This document shows, one piece after another, positions 1 through 8,698 of a stretch of DNA of 64,000 nucleotides (positions are counted from its first letter, which is position 1; each line of letters begins with the position of its first letter). The stretch is from Blautia faecicola (lineage in GTDB: Bacteria; Bacillota; Clostridia; Lachnospirales; Lachnospiraceae), in assembly GCF_004123145.1 (NCBI RefSeq), contig NZ_SDKC01000001.1, positions 750,001 to 814,000 of the forward strand. Reading direction: 5' to 3'. The position numbers were made by a program, and so were the translations under genes. Under the pieces are notes generated by a model. The model saw only the letters and a list, made by a program, of their open reading frames with translations, was not told the origin of the DNA and ran no database searches.

Positions 1-982
1 TCCCTTTATCATTGCATTTGTATTCAAGCTGTTTTCTAAACCAAAAAAATCCTTGTTCCTGTACTGCTTTGGATAAATGTCTGTTTTTCATCATTCCGCT
101 GACATTCAGATCTTCAATACATATAAATCTTGGTTTTCGATTTACGATCTCAGATATGGTCTGATTCAAATAGTTTTTACGGATGTTTGTTAATCTGTGA
201 TTTCGTTTTAATAAAAGTTTTTCCTTTTTGATTACATTATTTGTTTTACAGTAGCTTTCCCCTTTCTTATTTTTCTCGTAAGAACGAGAGATCCTACGCT
301 GTAATCTACGTTTCTGTTTTTCTAGTTTCTTTACTTTCTGACTCTTATTCATGTTCTTATACTTAACGGCATCAGAGCAGACAGCTAAGTCTTTAATTCC
401 CAGGTCTATGCCAACTCCATCATCATTCAGTGTTTCCTTGCAGTCAGGAAATTCTACACATACACTGATCCACCAGTTCCATCCATCAAAGGATATTCTC
501 GGATTCATATATTTAACATCTGTTGGAATACGTCCATGTTCTGCAAGTCTTACCCAATTCTTTTTTTGCTTATTTGCTTTCCTGCCGGAAGAAAAACCTT
601 CAAGCTTAACGTGGGTATTACTGAATTGTATCTTAACGTTGTCCTGATAGAACTTCGGCATTGATCTCTTTCTGGACTTGAATCTTGGGAATTTTTGCAA
701 ACCCTTGAAAAAGTTCTTATACGCAGTACAGGCATCTTTGATTGCCTGTTTAGTTACATTATTTGAAATATTTAATAGCCATGCGTATTCATCAGAATGT
801 CTAAGCTTTGTAAATTCTTTTCTGAGTTCTGAATCTGAAATGAATTTGCCACCTTTTTCGTAGCTTTCTTTTTCCCTGGCCAAAGCCCAGTTATAAGCAA
901 ATCTTGAAGCTCCTGCGTACTGAAACATCTTAGTTTTCTGTACGTTGTTTGGTATCAACATTACTTTTATGGCTTTTACCAT
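1..982 (-). CDS. tnpB: IS607-family TnpB (RNA-guided nuclease-like OrfB), partial
   Basis: The reverse strand is open from an ATG at 982 to the window edge, about 327 codons, so the C-terminus lies outside. The N-terminal part has the usual TnpB opening, with a YAGASRFAYNWAL segment. A RuvC-I motif (GIDLGIKDLA) and a RuvC-II motif (ICIEDLNVSG) supply two of the catalytic acidic residues; the zinc ribbon and third catalytic Asp would be in the missing part. No stop or frameshift is visible. TnpB proteins are RNA-guided DNA endonucleases that help retain the transposon. Its start lies inside the end of the recombinase gene (53-bp overlap), the normal IS607 arrangement. The guide RNA usually overlaps the 3' end of tnpB and is therefore not visible here. 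Confidence 0.9.
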   Translation of the reverse strand, partial: MVKAIKVMLIPNNVQKTKMFQYAGASRFAYNWALAREKESYEKGGKFISDSELRKEFTKLRHSDEYAWLLNISNNVTKQAIKDACTAYKNFFKGLQKFPRFKSRKRSMPKFYQDNVKIQFSNTHVKLEGFSSGRKANKQKKNWVRLAEHGRIPTDVKYMNPRISFDGWNWWISVCVEFPDCKETLNDDGVGIDLGIKDLAVCSDAVKYKNMNKSQKVKKLEKQKRRLQRRISRSYEKNKKGESYCKTNNVIKKEKLLLKRNHRLTNIRKNYLNQTISEIVNRKPRFICIEDLNVSGMMKNRHLSKAVQEQGFFWFRKQLEYKCNDKG

Positions 983-1589
983 CTGTTTCCTCCTGTATCA
1001 ATTCTCGGATAAGCTTCTTAGCTTTGCTCGCTCGTTTTCCTTGTAATTTGCAACTGAATACTGTGATTATTTGAACCAGATCTTCAACAAGTTCCTGCTG
1101 TTCAGATTTTTCAGTATTATCAATAATCTCAATCTCACAATTATAAAGTGAAGCGATATATTCTATCAACTCAAAACCAAATCGCAATAACCTGTCTTTA
1201 TATAAAACAACAACCTTTTCAACCTGATTTTGAGAGATTCGTCTGATCAATTCCTGAAGCCCTTTTTTCTTATAATTAATCCCAGAACCGATATCACTTA
1301 TTATCTCAAACGGCTGCCCTTTTGCTAGAAGATATGTCTTGACATTATCAATCTGTCGTTCCAAATCATCTTTTTGTTTATGGCTGGAAACACGACAATA
1401 TCCAATTGTAATGCGATTTTTAGGCTTTACATTTATTACTTGGTTGAGTTGCTCATCGGAATAATATCTATAGCCACTTACTGTAGTATGATGCGGATGA
1501 AGTTTTCCATTGGCATCCCAATTTCGTAATGTCTGAGCAGATACGCCTATAATTTTTGAAAATTCATGTATAGAATAATATTTACTCAA
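930..1589 (-). CDS. tnpA: IS607-family serine recombinase TnpA
   Basis: This is the transposase of an IS607-type element. An N-terminal MerR-like helix-turn-helix (IHEFSKIIGVSAQTLRNWD) is followed by a resolvase-type catalytic domain that begins ITIGYCRVSSHKQKDDLERQ, where the serine in RVSS is the expected nucleophile. I chose a TTG start at 1589 because AAAGGAG lies eight bases upstream; the upstream in-frame ATG at 1646 has no ribosome binding site. The length of about 219 residues is normal for the family. The gene overlaps tnpB by 53 bp and the two probably form one transcript. IS607 elements lack terminal inverted repeats, so the outer end between here and about 2000 could not be placed. 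Confidence 0.92.
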   Translation of the reverse strand: MSKYYSIHEFSKIIGVSAQTLRNWDANGKLHPHHTTVSGYRYYSDEQLNQVINVKPKNRITIGYCRVSSHKQKDDLERQIDNVKTYLLAKGQPFEIISDIGSGINYKKKGLQELIRRISQNQVEKVVVLYKDRLLRFGFELIEYIASLYNCEIEIIDNTEKSEQQELVEDLVQIITVFSCKLQGKRASKAKKLIRELIQEETDGKSHKSNVDTKQRTEN

Positions 1590-2092
1590 AGTATCAACTC
1601 CTTTCAATAATATTCTACTCTGATATTTTATAAAACTCAACACCAACTTATATGATTTTATAATTTATATTTAACTGTTAACAACCACCCTGTTATCTCC
1701 GTTATGTTATTTTGCAGAATGAAATGATTCAATATATAAATTACTCGTAATTGTTCAGTAGCCTCACAGTTATGAGTCAGAATGCTACCTACGGAATAGG
1801 TACAATTTATCATAGGATAAATCTGCAAAAAGTACCAGTAGTAAAAATACACAAAGATAGAAATTGAGAATTGGTAAAAAAGCAGTATAAACAGGGGATA
1901 GATAGAATAGTGAAATCATTTAGCCTGCAAAGGAATAAAAATTTGAACACATATTGATGCTGAGAGATATACGCAAAAAATGAATTAAAAAACCATAGAA
2001 TGCATGAATTGTTCTATATAAAATGAAACGGTTTAAAGATGAAAAAAACGAAAACTAGGCAAGGAAATAAAAGAAAGAGTAAAAATGCACAA
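1590..2092. other. intergenic region between IS607 element and sugar ABC operon
   Basis: About 500 bases with no convincing gene. The 64-codon reverse frame at 1658-1852 has no ribosome binding site and no recognisable product. The right end of the IS element must fall in here. The last part belongs to the promoter region of the ABC operon and includes an operator-like site at 2024-2035. Confidence 0.6.
2024..2035. promoter_or_regulatory. upstream LacI-type operator candidate
   Basis: TGAAACGGTTTA matches the site at 2189-2200 read on the other strand at 11 of 12 positions. The two sites lie 165 bp apart on either side of the promoter, a spacing compatible with looping by a tetrameric LacI-family repressor. 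The link to the lacI-type gene at 5789 is inference. Confidence 0.5.
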
Positions 2093-2110
2093 AAAGTAAC
2101 CGGTAACTTT
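2093..2110. promoter_or_regulatory. 18-bp palindrome upstream of ABC operon promoter
   Basis: AAAGTAACCGGTAACTTT is palindromic at 16 of 18 positions with a central ACCGGT. It lies 15 bp upstream of the -35 box of the sugar ABC operon. It could be a second type of LacI-family or activator site. Confidence 0.5.
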
Positions 2111-2125
2111 GATGAAAAATCACAA

Positions 2126-2154
2126 TTGCTTTGTGCAAGATGTTGTAGTATAGT
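2126..2154 (+). promoter_or_regulatory. sigma-A promoter of sugar ABC operon
   Basis: TTGCTT at 2126-2131 and TATAGT at 2149-2154 are separated by exactly 17 bases. Transcription would start near 2161, about 80 bases before the binding-protein start codon. Confidence 0.6.
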
Positions 2155-2188
2155 AAATACAACGAAAGGAACTACGAAGAAACAAAAA

Positions 2189-2200
2189 TGAACCGTTTCA
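2189..2200. promoter_or_regulatory. downstream LacI-type operator candidate
   Basis: TGAACCGTTTCA is symmetric at 10 of 12 positions around a central CG, the usual form of LacI/GalR family operators. It lies about 30 bases downstream of the predicted transcription start, where a repressor would block elongation. The lacI-type gene at 5789 is the obvious candidate regulator. Confidence 0.55.
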
Positions 2201-2241
2201 AAGTAGCAAAGTGCATAAACTATTTTAGGAGGATATTTAAT

Positions 2242-3621
2242 ATGAAAAGAAAAGTAGTTGCAGCAGTATTAACAATGGCAATGGCAGGAAGCCTGCTGGC
2301 AGGATGCGGAAGCTCTTCTTCCGATGACTCTTCTTCCAAGAGTGAAACTACAACAACAGATGAAAGCGCATCTTCCGATGACAGTGATTCCGCAGACAGC
2401 GCACGCGGAGATTTCAGCGGCGTATCCATCACCATGCTGAATACAAAGAGTGAGATCCAGTCTCAGCTGGAAGCAGCTGCAGAGCAGTGGGGAGAACTGA
2501 CAGGAGCAAAACTGGAAGTTTACACCATCGGTAGTGGTACACCTTCTCAGGAAGTATCTGCCAGATATGCGGCAAAGAATGCTCCGACACTGATCATGTG
2601 TGACCCACAGGACGTTGCTTCTATCTGTGAAGAAAAAGGTGTAGATCTGAGTGATGAATCCTGGGCAGCAAATGGTGGTACACAGTACGGTATCTCCGGA
2701 ACAGACGGAAAACTGTACAGCTTCCCATTCTGTATCGAAGGCAGAGGTATGATCTACAACAAAACAGTAATCGAAGATACTCTGGGAGAAGACTGGGATC
2801 CGACTTCTGTAACAAACATGGATGACTTCGAAGCACTGCTGAAAAAACTGGTAGACAACGGTATGGAAAGCCCGGTGGCTCTGAACCAGGAAGACTGGAG
2901 CAATGCAGGACATTACTTCACACAGGTATATGAAGAGCAGGACGGAACACTGACCGGTACAGAAAAGATTATGGAAGATCTGAGAAACGGAAGCGTAGAT
3001 CTGATGTCCAACGAAAGATTTACTTCTCTGATGGATACCTACGATCTGCTGATGGAATATAACATCAACAAAGCAGACCCGCTGGCTGCTGATTACGATG
3101 AAAACGCAGCAGACCTGGCAGAAGGTGATGTGGCATTCTGGTTCAACGGAAACTGGGCATGGGCAGAGATTTCTGATTACATTGAAGACGATACTGAGAT
3201 CGGAATCATGCCGGTACCGCAGAACGGAACAGAAGGAAATGCTAACGTAAATGATTACATCTGTGGTGGTGCTACCAAACAGGTTATGATCGATAAAGAA
3301 TGTAACGATGAAGATCAGCAGGCAGCAGCAAAAGATTTCCTTGACTGGCTGGCAAACACAGCGGAAGGAAACAAAGTACTGGTTGATGATTGCTCTTTAG
3401 TACCCGCATTCTCCAATATCACAGAAGATGCTACAAACATGCTGGGACAGAGTATTCAGAGATTTACTGTAGAAGGAAAGCTGTTTGATCAGCCTTCTAA
3501 CTATCCTGGAGATCACTGGTCAGAAGTTGGTGCGTTCATGCAGAAATATCTGGACAAACAGATTGACCGTGCCGAATTCGCAAAAGAAGTTCAGGATTAC
3601 TGGACAAATCTTTCCGAATAA
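2242..3621 (+). CDS. sugar ABC transporter substrate-binding lipoprotein (CUT1 type)
   Basis: The protein binds an extracellular carbohydrate and delivers it to the two permeases encoded next. An ATG at 2242 follows AGGAGG by a normal distance; the longer frame from 2188 would disrupt the signal peptide. Residues 1-20 form a lipoprotein signal peptide ending in the lipobox LAGC, followed by a Ser/Asp-rich linker typical of Clostridia. The mature part is a family 1 solute-binding protein of about 459 residues, with the usual IGIMPVPQ and GGATKQVMI segments late in the protein. No ATPase gene is nearby, so the transporter probably borrows a shared MsmK-type ATPase. The sugar is unknown. Control by the LacI protein downstream is inferred. 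Confidence 0.93.
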   Translation: MKRKVVAAVLTMAMAGSLLAGCGSSSSDDSSSKSETTTTDESASSDDSDSADSARGDFSGVSITMLNTKSEIQSQLEAAAEQWGELTGAKLEVYTIGSGTPSQEVSARYAAKNAPTLIMCDPQDVASICEEKGVDLSDESWAANGGTQYGISGTDGKLYSFPFCIEGRGMIYNKTVIEDTLGEDWDPTSVTNMDDFEALLKKLVDNGMESPVALNQEDWSNAGHYFTQVYEEQDGTLTGTEKIMEDLRNGSVDLMSNERFTSLMDTYDLLMEYNINKADPLAADYDENAADLAEGDVAFWFNGNWAWAEISDYIEDDTEIGIMPVPQNGTEGNANVNDYICGGATKQVMIDKECNDEDQQAAAKDFLDWLANTAEGNKVLVDDCSLVPAFSNITEDATNMLGQSIQRFTVEGKLFDQPSNYPGDHWSEVGAFMQKYLDKQIDRAEFAKEVQDYWTNLSE

Positions 3622-3657
3622 TCAAAAAGGCAGATACATAATTGGTTGCTAGTTAAG

Positions 3658-3697
3658 AAGTTGCCGGGCAGAGTAATGCATACTGACCCGGCAACTT
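3658..3697 (+). promoter_or_regulatory. intergenic hairpin between binding protein and permease genes
   Basis: Perfect 11-bp arms (AAGTTGCCGGG and its complement) enclose an 18-nt loop. No T-run follows, so this is more likely an mRNA-processing or stabilising hairpin that keeps binding-protein transcript above permease transcript than a full terminator. Confidence 0.6.
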
Positions 3698-3727
3698 TCA
3701 CTAAAAGAGGGAAAGAAAGGCAACGAG

Positions 3728-4615
3728 ATGAATAGTAAAAAAGAAAGCTTATGGAGCAAAGTTTCCACGTTCCTGGTATTTGCAGGTCCTGCAACCTTCG
3801 CATTCCTGGCCGTGGTAATCGTACCATTCTTATATGGTGTATATCTGACATTTACAAGCTGGGACGGCGTATCCAGCAACAAACCTTTTGTAGGACTGAA
3901 AAACTATGCGGCAGTAGTTGCAGACAGCAGCTTCTGGCAGTCCCTGGGACTGACACTGCTGTATGTGGTAGTTTCCGTAATACTGGTAAACGTGATCGGA
4001 TTTTTACTGGCACTGCTGGTAACCGGAAAAATCAAAGGAAAGAATTTCTTCCGTGCCGGATTCTTTACCCCGAACCTGATCGGTGGTATCATCCTTGGTT
4101 ATATCTGGCAGTTCGTATTTAACAAAGTTATTGTTTACTTTGGTGATGCACTGAACGTTACCGTTCTGCAGAAATCCATGCTGTCAGGAAGTGCCTCTGC
4201 ATTCGCAGCACTGGTACTGGTAACAATATGGCAGTTCTCCGGTTACATGATGTTAATTTATATCGCAGGTCTGACCGGTGTATCCGAAGACCTGAAAGAA
4301 GCAGCCAAGATCGATGGCTGTAACGAATCTCAGACAACAAGATATATCGTACTTCCGCTGATGAGAGCATCTTTCACGATCTGTATGTTCCTGACCATCA
4401 CCAGATGTTTCATGATCTACGATGTGAACCTGTCCCTGACAGAAGGTGGTCCTTACGGATCTACTGTTATGGCTGCCATGTATGTATATCAGAAAGCCTT
4501 TTCTGCAAAACAGTATGGTGTCGGACAGACAGAAGCAATCATCCTGTTTATCTTTACAGCGGTTATTGCAGTATCTCAGACAATCATCAACAAACGGAAG
4601 GAGGTTGAAGCATAA
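3728..4615 (+). CDS. sugar ABC transporter permease, MalF/MsmF type
   Basis: This is the first membrane subunit of the carbohydrate importer, 295 residues with six predicted membrane segments. The conserved cytoplasmic EAA loop that contacts the ATPase appears as EDLKEAAKIDGCNESQ. The C-terminal TEGGPYGSTVMAAMYVYQ segment is characteristic of this family. A purine-rich stretch (GGGAAAGAAAGGC) precedes the ATG. The stop codon overlaps the start of the second permease by one base, so the two are probably translationally coupled. Confidence 0.92.
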   Translation: MNSKKESLWSKVSTFLVFAGPATFAFLAVVIVPFLYGVYLTFTSWDGVSSNKPFVGLKNYAAVVADSSFWQSLGLTLLYVVVSVILVNVIGFLLALLVTGKIKGKNFFRAGFFTPNLIGGIILGYIWQFVFNKVIVYFGDALNVTVLQKSMLSGSASAFAALVLVTIWQFSGYMMLIYIAGLTGVSEDLKEAAKIDGCNESQTTRYIVLPLMRASFTICMFLTITRCFMIYDVNLSLTEGGPYGSTVMAAMYVYQKAFSAKQYGVGQTEAIILFIFTAVIAVSQTIINKRKEVEA

Positions 4616-5469
4616 TGGAAGGACAGGAAAAGACAGTAAGAGGCATCAAAACGTTCCTGAAAACACTGGTAACTGTAGTGCTGTTTATCATCTATATGTT
4701 CCCGTTCTACATGATCGTGCTGAATGCCTTCAAACACAAACGTGATATTATCAAAATGCCACTGAGCTGGGGTGGTAAAAAAGGTTTTACAACAGATAAC
4801 TTTGTAGATGCTTTCCAACAGATGAACTTCATGAACATCCTGAAGAACTCCCTGATCATTACCTGTGTGAGTGTGTTCCTGATCATTTTGTTCTCCTCCA
4901 TGGCAGCTTACATTTTCGTAAGAAAAGCATGGAAGATCAATCAGATCATCTTCATGGTAATGCTGTTTTCCATGGTAATCCCGTTCCAGGTAGTTATGAT
5001 CCCGCTGATCTCTATCTACGGTGGAACATTTGGAATCCTGAACCACAGAGCAACATTGATATTCATGCATCTGGGCTTCTCGGTATCTATGGCGGTATTC
5101 ATGTTCCATGGATTTATCAAAGGTGGGGTACCGATCTCACTGGAAGAGGCAGCACAGATTGACGGAGCAGGAAGATTGAGAACATTCTTTCAGATTGTGT
5201 TCCCTCTGTTAAAACCGACTACAGCAACACTGGTTATCCTGTATGCCCTGTCTCTGTGGAACGATTACCTGCTGCCGAGCCTGATCCTGACAGATAAATC
5301 TCTGTACACGATCCCGATCGCAACCAAGCTGTTCCAGGGAACATACAGCAATGATATGGATCTTCTGATGGCGGCACTGGTTATGGCAATCATCCCGGTA
5401 ATCATCCTGTATGTCGCATTACAGAAATATATTATCGCTGGTGTAGTTGCCGGTGCAGTAAAATCATAA
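4615..5469 (+). CDS. sugar ABC transporter permease, MalG/MsmG type
   Basis: Second membrane subunit of the importer, 284 residues with six predicted membrane segments. The EAA loop is present as ISLEEAAQIDGAGRLRTF. The N-terminal segment with FYMIVLNAFK and the C-terminal LQKYIIAGVVAGAVKS are typical of MalG-like permeases. The start codon shares a base with the stop of the upstream permease. The operon ends at the strong terminator at 5483. No ATP-binding subunit is encoded here. Confidence 0.92.
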   Translation: MEGQEKTVRGIKTFLKTLVTVVLFIIYMFPFYMIVLNAFKHKRDIIKMPLSWGGKKGFTTDNFVDAFQQMNFMNILKNSLIITCVSVFLIILFSSMAAYIFVRKAWKINQIIFMVMLFSMVIPFQVVMIPLISIYGGTFGILNHRATLIFMHLGFSVSMAVFMFHGFIKGGVPISLEEAAQIDGAGRLRTFFQIVFPLLKPTTATLVILYALSLWNDYLLPSLILTDKSLYTIPIATKLFQGTYSNDMDLLMAALVMAIIPVIILYVALQKYIIAGVVAGAVKS

Positions 5470-5482
5470 TAAAGCGGTACTG

Positions 5483-5535
5483 AAAGGTGAGTGTATCTGA
5501 ATCTGATAAAGAAAAGATACACTCACCTTTTCTTA
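5483..5535 (+). terminator. rho-independent terminator of sugar ABC operon
   Basis: Perfect 16-bp arms (AAAGGTGAGTGTATCT and its complement, the latter at 5515-5530) with a 16-nt loop, followed by TCTTATAT. It lies 14 bases after the last permease gene. Confidence 0.85.
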
Positions 5536-5549
5536 TATAAACGGAAAGC

Positions 5550-5630
5550 TGTTGGGGTCAAAAGGTATTTTGCCCTCTTTGATACCGGATTGATCCGTAC
5601 TTCGTACTCTCACGACCCTGGTATCATAGA
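5550..5630 (-). repeat. family C dispersed repeat, short copy
   Basis: Read on the reverse strand, this segment matches parts of the element between dnaK and dnaJ (49270-49470). Shared blocks are TGATACCAGGGT, GTGAGAGTACGAAGTACGG, CAATCCGGTATCAAA and the closing GACCCCAAC. The internal long hairpin of the dnaK-dnaJ copy is missing. No coding capacity is visible. Confidence 0.7.
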
Positions 5631-5652
5631 AAATAAAGTACACAACAATACA

Positions 5653-5681
5653 TAGACAATATGAGAAAATAATTCTATAAT
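5653..5681 (+). promoter_or_regulatory. sigma-A promoter of lacI-type gene
   Basis: TAGACA at 5653-5658 and a consensus TATAAT at 5676-5681 are separated by 17 bases. This gives the regulator its own transcript of about 100 bases of leader before the start codon, separate from the ABC operon. Confidence 0.6.
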
Positions 5682-5788
5682 AAAAATAAATATAGCCTTT
5701 TCAGGTCCCGATGAAGGACGCGTCTTGTCAGAAACTTGCTGTGTCGAACTTGAGTATCTGATAGGAAGGTGTGGAGGAGGAAAATCAA

Positions 5789-6817
5789 ATGGTAACAATC
5801 AAAGACGTTGCACGGGACGCCGGTGTATCGGTGGGAACCGTGTCGAACGTACTGAATGGAGGACGTGTCAGTGAAGCGAGGAGAAAGCTGGTAGAAGCAT
5901 CCATAGAAAAACTGGGGTATCAGGTGAATACTCTGGCAAAGGGAATGCGGATGCAGAAGACCGATTATGTGGTTGTCATTCTGCCGAATCTGATCAATCC
6001 GTATTTTGCACTGTTGCTGGATGCCCTGGAAAGCGAATTGTCAGCAGTCGGAAAACAGGTACTACTATGCCTGTCCGGTGATGATGCCGAACGGGAAGTG
6101 GCATTTATGGATATGGCAAAACAAAATAAAGTTGACGGAATCATTGGTGTGACTTACAGTAAGGTAGAAGAGGAACGGATCGAAAACATGGCTTTTGTTT
6201 CCATCGACCGTCATTACAAATCACACATCCCATGTGTGGCAGGAGATAACTGGCAGGGCGGCTGGCTTGCAGCAGAGAATCTGCATAAAAGAGGATCCAC
6301 CAACCTGTTGTGCTTTATGACAATGTCATCCGTAGACAGTGAAGTACGAAAAAGAAGAGTCGGTTTTACGGAATATTGTATGGAACATGATCTTTCCTGT
6401 AACAGTGTGGAAATGTCAGAAAAACAGATTGTTTCGGTCTATGAATCCTACGGATCCAGAAAACTGATCCACAATATGCTGCGGGCTTATATTTCCCCGT
6501 CCCTGGGCGAACATTCCATCGATGGAATCTTTACCAGTTCGGATCACCTCGCAACGATTGTACGGGAAGAACTCGAAGAGATGGGAAAACGGGTTCCGGA
6601 AGATATCCAGATTATCGGATACGATGGTCTGCAGTTTTTAAATCAGGGGAAACCAATCGTATCGAGCATTGCGCAGCCGGTGCATGAGATTGCAAAGCAG
6701 GCAGTGAAGAGCCTTACAGATATGATTGAAAACGGAAAAGCTGAGGATGTCACGAACATTCCCGTAACGTTTCATGAAGGACCGACGACAAAACCACTGG
6801 AAACAATAAGTGAATAA
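5789..6817 (+). CDS. LacI/GalR family transcriptional regulator
   Basis: A sugar-responsive DNA-binding repressor of 342 residues. The N-terminal helix-turn-helix and hinge read VTIKDVARDAGVSVGTVSNV, the standard LacI DNA-reading head. A periplasmic-binding-protein-like effector domain fills the rest, with NLINPYFALLLDALE, the DNWQGGWLAAENL segment and the late IIGYDG motif. GGAGGAGG ends eight bases before the ATG at 5789; the upstream GTG at 5771 would put the ribosome binding site inside the gene. It lies between the ABC operon and two hydrolase genes, and the palindromes at 2024 and 2189 are its likely operators. Effector unknown. Confidence 0.93.
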   Translation: MVTIKDVARDAGVSVGTVSNVLNGGRVSEARRKLVEASIEKLGYQVNTLAKGMRMQKTDYVVVILPNLINPYFALLLDALESELSAVGKQVLLCLSGDDAEREVAFMDMAKQNKVDGIIGVTYSKVEEERIENMAFVSIDRHYKSHIPCVAGDNWQGGWLAAENLHKRGSTNLLCFMTMSSVDSEVRKRRVGFTEYCMEHDLSCNSVEMSEKQIVSVYESYGSRKLIHNMLRAYISPSLGEHSIDGIFTSSDHLATIVREELEEMGKRVPEDIQIIGYDGLQFLNQGKPIVSSIAQPVHEIAKQAVKSLTDMIENGKAEDVTNIPVTFHEGPTTKPLETISE

Positions 6818-6837
6818 CAATAAAGGAGGAACGTACC

Positions 6838-7620
6838 ATGCCACAGATGCATTGCAATTTTTTTTCTTACGCTCTGGGTCACGGAGCAGATCTTACAATC
6901 ACGCTGCCGGGAGTAAGTCCCTGTGATATGGATGATCCGGTGTTACTGACGCATCAGATGCCGGAAAAATTCCCGGTATTATACCTGTTACACGGCCATG
7001 GAAATGATTATCTATCCTGGGAGCGTTTTACCTGCGTCAGCCGTTATGCGGAAGAGTACCGGATCGCGGTAGTTTCTGCATCGGTAGGAAATTCCCTGTA
7101 TATGGATACGATCTACGGGGAAAAATTCTACGATTTTATTGGAAAAGAACTTCCGGAATTCGTAAAAGCATACTTCCCGATCTCAGATCGTCCGGAGGAT
7201 ACCTATATCGCAGGAGCTTCCATGGGAGGATATGGTGCACTGATCCATGCGATGACGGATACAGAACAGTACCGTGCGGTTGGTGCATTTTCACCGGCTA
7301 CAGTCTGGTCGAAAGAGATGGAAGAACGAGTAGGACATAAATATCCGGATGCGATGGATCTCTATCAGACAATCAAAGACGATCTGGATGCAGGCAAAAA
7401 GCTGCCGGATATTTTCTTCTGTGTGGGAAACAATGATTTCCTGATTGAATCGGTGGATCAGTTCGAAGAATATCTGAATTCTCTGAAAATTGAGCACCGT
7501 TTTGACCGTGTGGACGGTTATGAACACGAATGGAGATTCTGGGAACTGGAACTTCCAAAGTTCCTGGACTGGCTGCCGAGAACAGACAGCTATGCGAAGA
7601 TGGGAAAACATAAAATGTAA
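6838..7620 (+). CDS. alpha/beta-hydrolase esterase (EstA/esterase D-like)
   Basis: A predicted cytoplasmic serine esterase of 260 residues; no signal peptide is present. The oxyanion-region motif LLHGHGNDYLSW is at 50-61 and the nucleophile elbow GASMGGY places the catalytic Ser at about 128. A late GYEHEWRFW segment supplies the likely histidine. Close relatives include tributyrin esterase EstA and S-formylglutathione hydrolase-like proteins, and many such genes in gut Firmicutes remove acyl groups from sugars. AAAGGAGG precedes the ATG, 20 bases after lacI, so the gene is probably transcribed with it. The position beside a sugar importer suggests deacylation of an imported glycoside, which is inference. 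Confidence 0.85.
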   Translation: MPQMHCNFFSYALGHGADLTITLPGVSPCDMDDPVLLTHQMPEKFPVLYLLHGHGNDYLSWERFTCVSRYAEEYRIAVVSASVGNSLYMDTIYGEKFYDFIGKELPEFVKAYFPISDRPEDTYIAGASMGGYGALIHAMTDTEQYRAVGAFSPATVWSKEMEERVGHKYPDAMDLYQTIKDDLDAGKKLPDIFFCVGNNDFLIESVDQFEEYLNSLKIEHRFDRVDGYEHEWRFWELELPKFLDWLPRTDSYAKMGKHKM

Positions 7621-7653
7621 ATTATATATGCGAGTGCAAAAGGGGGATTTTTT

Positions 7654-8532
7654 ATGAATTTTGATGCATTTGAGAAAAAAGTCAAAGATCTGGGTGTGCT
7701 GGGGATCGTTGTGACGAAGGACGGCAAAGAAATCGGAAAGAAACTGTGGGATGAACAGTGCAGAAGAAATGTATATTCTGCCAGCAAAAGTTTCACTTCC
7801 ACAGCTGTGGGAATTGCAGTAAAAGAAGGTCTGCTATCCCTGGATGAAAAACTGGTGGACTGTTTTGACGAAGATCTTCCGGAAAATGTCAGTGAGAACC
7901 TTGCAAAGGCTACGGTAAAAGACCTTCTGACCATGTGCCTCGGACAGGAAAAAGCGGAACTGATGGGTGCACAGCGCCCGGTTTATGAGGAAGAGGACTG
8001 GGTGAAGATGAGTCTTGCCCTCCCGTTTGTCTACGAGCCGGGAACAAAGTTTGTATACAATAACGTAGGTCCGTATCTTGCAGGTGTTCTGGTAGAACGG
8101 AGAGCCGGATGTGATCTGGTATCCTACCTGTATCCGCGACTGTTCAAACCGCTGGGCATCGCCCGTCCGACCTGGGAACTGGATCCCTATGGTCATGTCT
8201 TCGGTGCCGGCGGACTTTACCTGACAATGGATGAACTCCACAAACTGGGACTTCTCTATCTGCAGAACGGAAACTGGAACGGAAAACAGCTGGTACCGGA
8301 AAGCTGGGTAAAGGAAGCCACCAGCAAACAGGTAGAAAACGACAAAGACAGCTTCGGCTATGGCTACCTGTTCTGGGGCGGTAGGGAAAACACTTTCCGA
8401 GCCGACGGAAAATATTGCCAGTGGTCCATTATCAGTCGGGAGAAAAACGCGGTTATCACTGTTATCGCAGAATGCCGCAGAGACCAGGAACTGATGGATG
8501 CGGTGTTTACGGAGGTATTTCCGCAGGTATAA
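7654..8532 (+). CDS. serine hydrolase, beta-lactamase/class C family
   Basis: A 292-residue protein of the beta-lactamase/DD-peptidase/esterase fold, without a signal peptide and so probably cytoplasmic. The SxxK motif is SASK at 42-45, and a Tyr-x-Asn motif (YNN) is at 135-137. A GGLYLTMDELHKLG segment is typical of the family. Intracellular members usually act as esterases or peptidases rather than giving antibiotic resistance. AGGGGG precedes the ATG. It lies 33 bases after the esterase, so both hydrolases probably work on the substrate of the upstream transporter. The substrate cannot be named. Confidence 0.85.
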   Translation: MNFDAFEKKVKDLGVLGIVVTKDGKEIGKKLWDEQCRRNVYSASKSFTSTAVGIAVKEGLLSLDEKLVDCFDEDLPENVSENLAKATVKDLLTMCLGQEKAELMGAQRPVYEEEDWVKMSLALPFVYEPGTKFVYNNVGPYLAGVLVERRAGCDLVSYLYPRLFKPLGIARPTWELDPYGHVFGAGGLYLTMDELHKLGLLYLQNGNWNGKQLVPESWVKEATSKQVENDKDSFGYGYLFWGGRENTFRADGKYCQWSIISREKNAVITVIAECRRDQELMDAVFTEVFPQV

Positions 8533-8566
8533 ACGGATAATGAAACATATAATGATATCATATAAT

Positions 8567-8610
8567 ACAAAAGAAGCAGAAATCTATTTTCGGATTTCTG
8601 CTTCTTTTGT
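8567..8610. terminator. bidirectional terminator hairpin
   Basis: Perfect 18-bp arms (ACAAAAGAAGCAGAAATC and its complement) with an 8-nt loop. The arms supply T-rich ends on both strands. It separates the serine hydrolase gene from the convergent ROK gene. Confidence 0.8.
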
Positions 8611-8698
8611 ATGTGGGCCAGCGAAAACCTGAAATGCCTATCTGGCATTCTAAAATTATAAAACCGGCAATGATACATTTACTTTGCAGATTCACAGG

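Noticed and set aside
1658-1852. 64-codon reverse frame upstream of the IS element
   Set aside because: No ribosome binding site and no similarity to a known leader or toxin; probably chance in AT-rich DNA.
7654-8532. Beta-lactamase giving antibiotic resistance
   Set aside because: The SxxK serine hydrolase has no export signal and lies in a sugar-uptake locus; an esterase or peptidase role is more likely.
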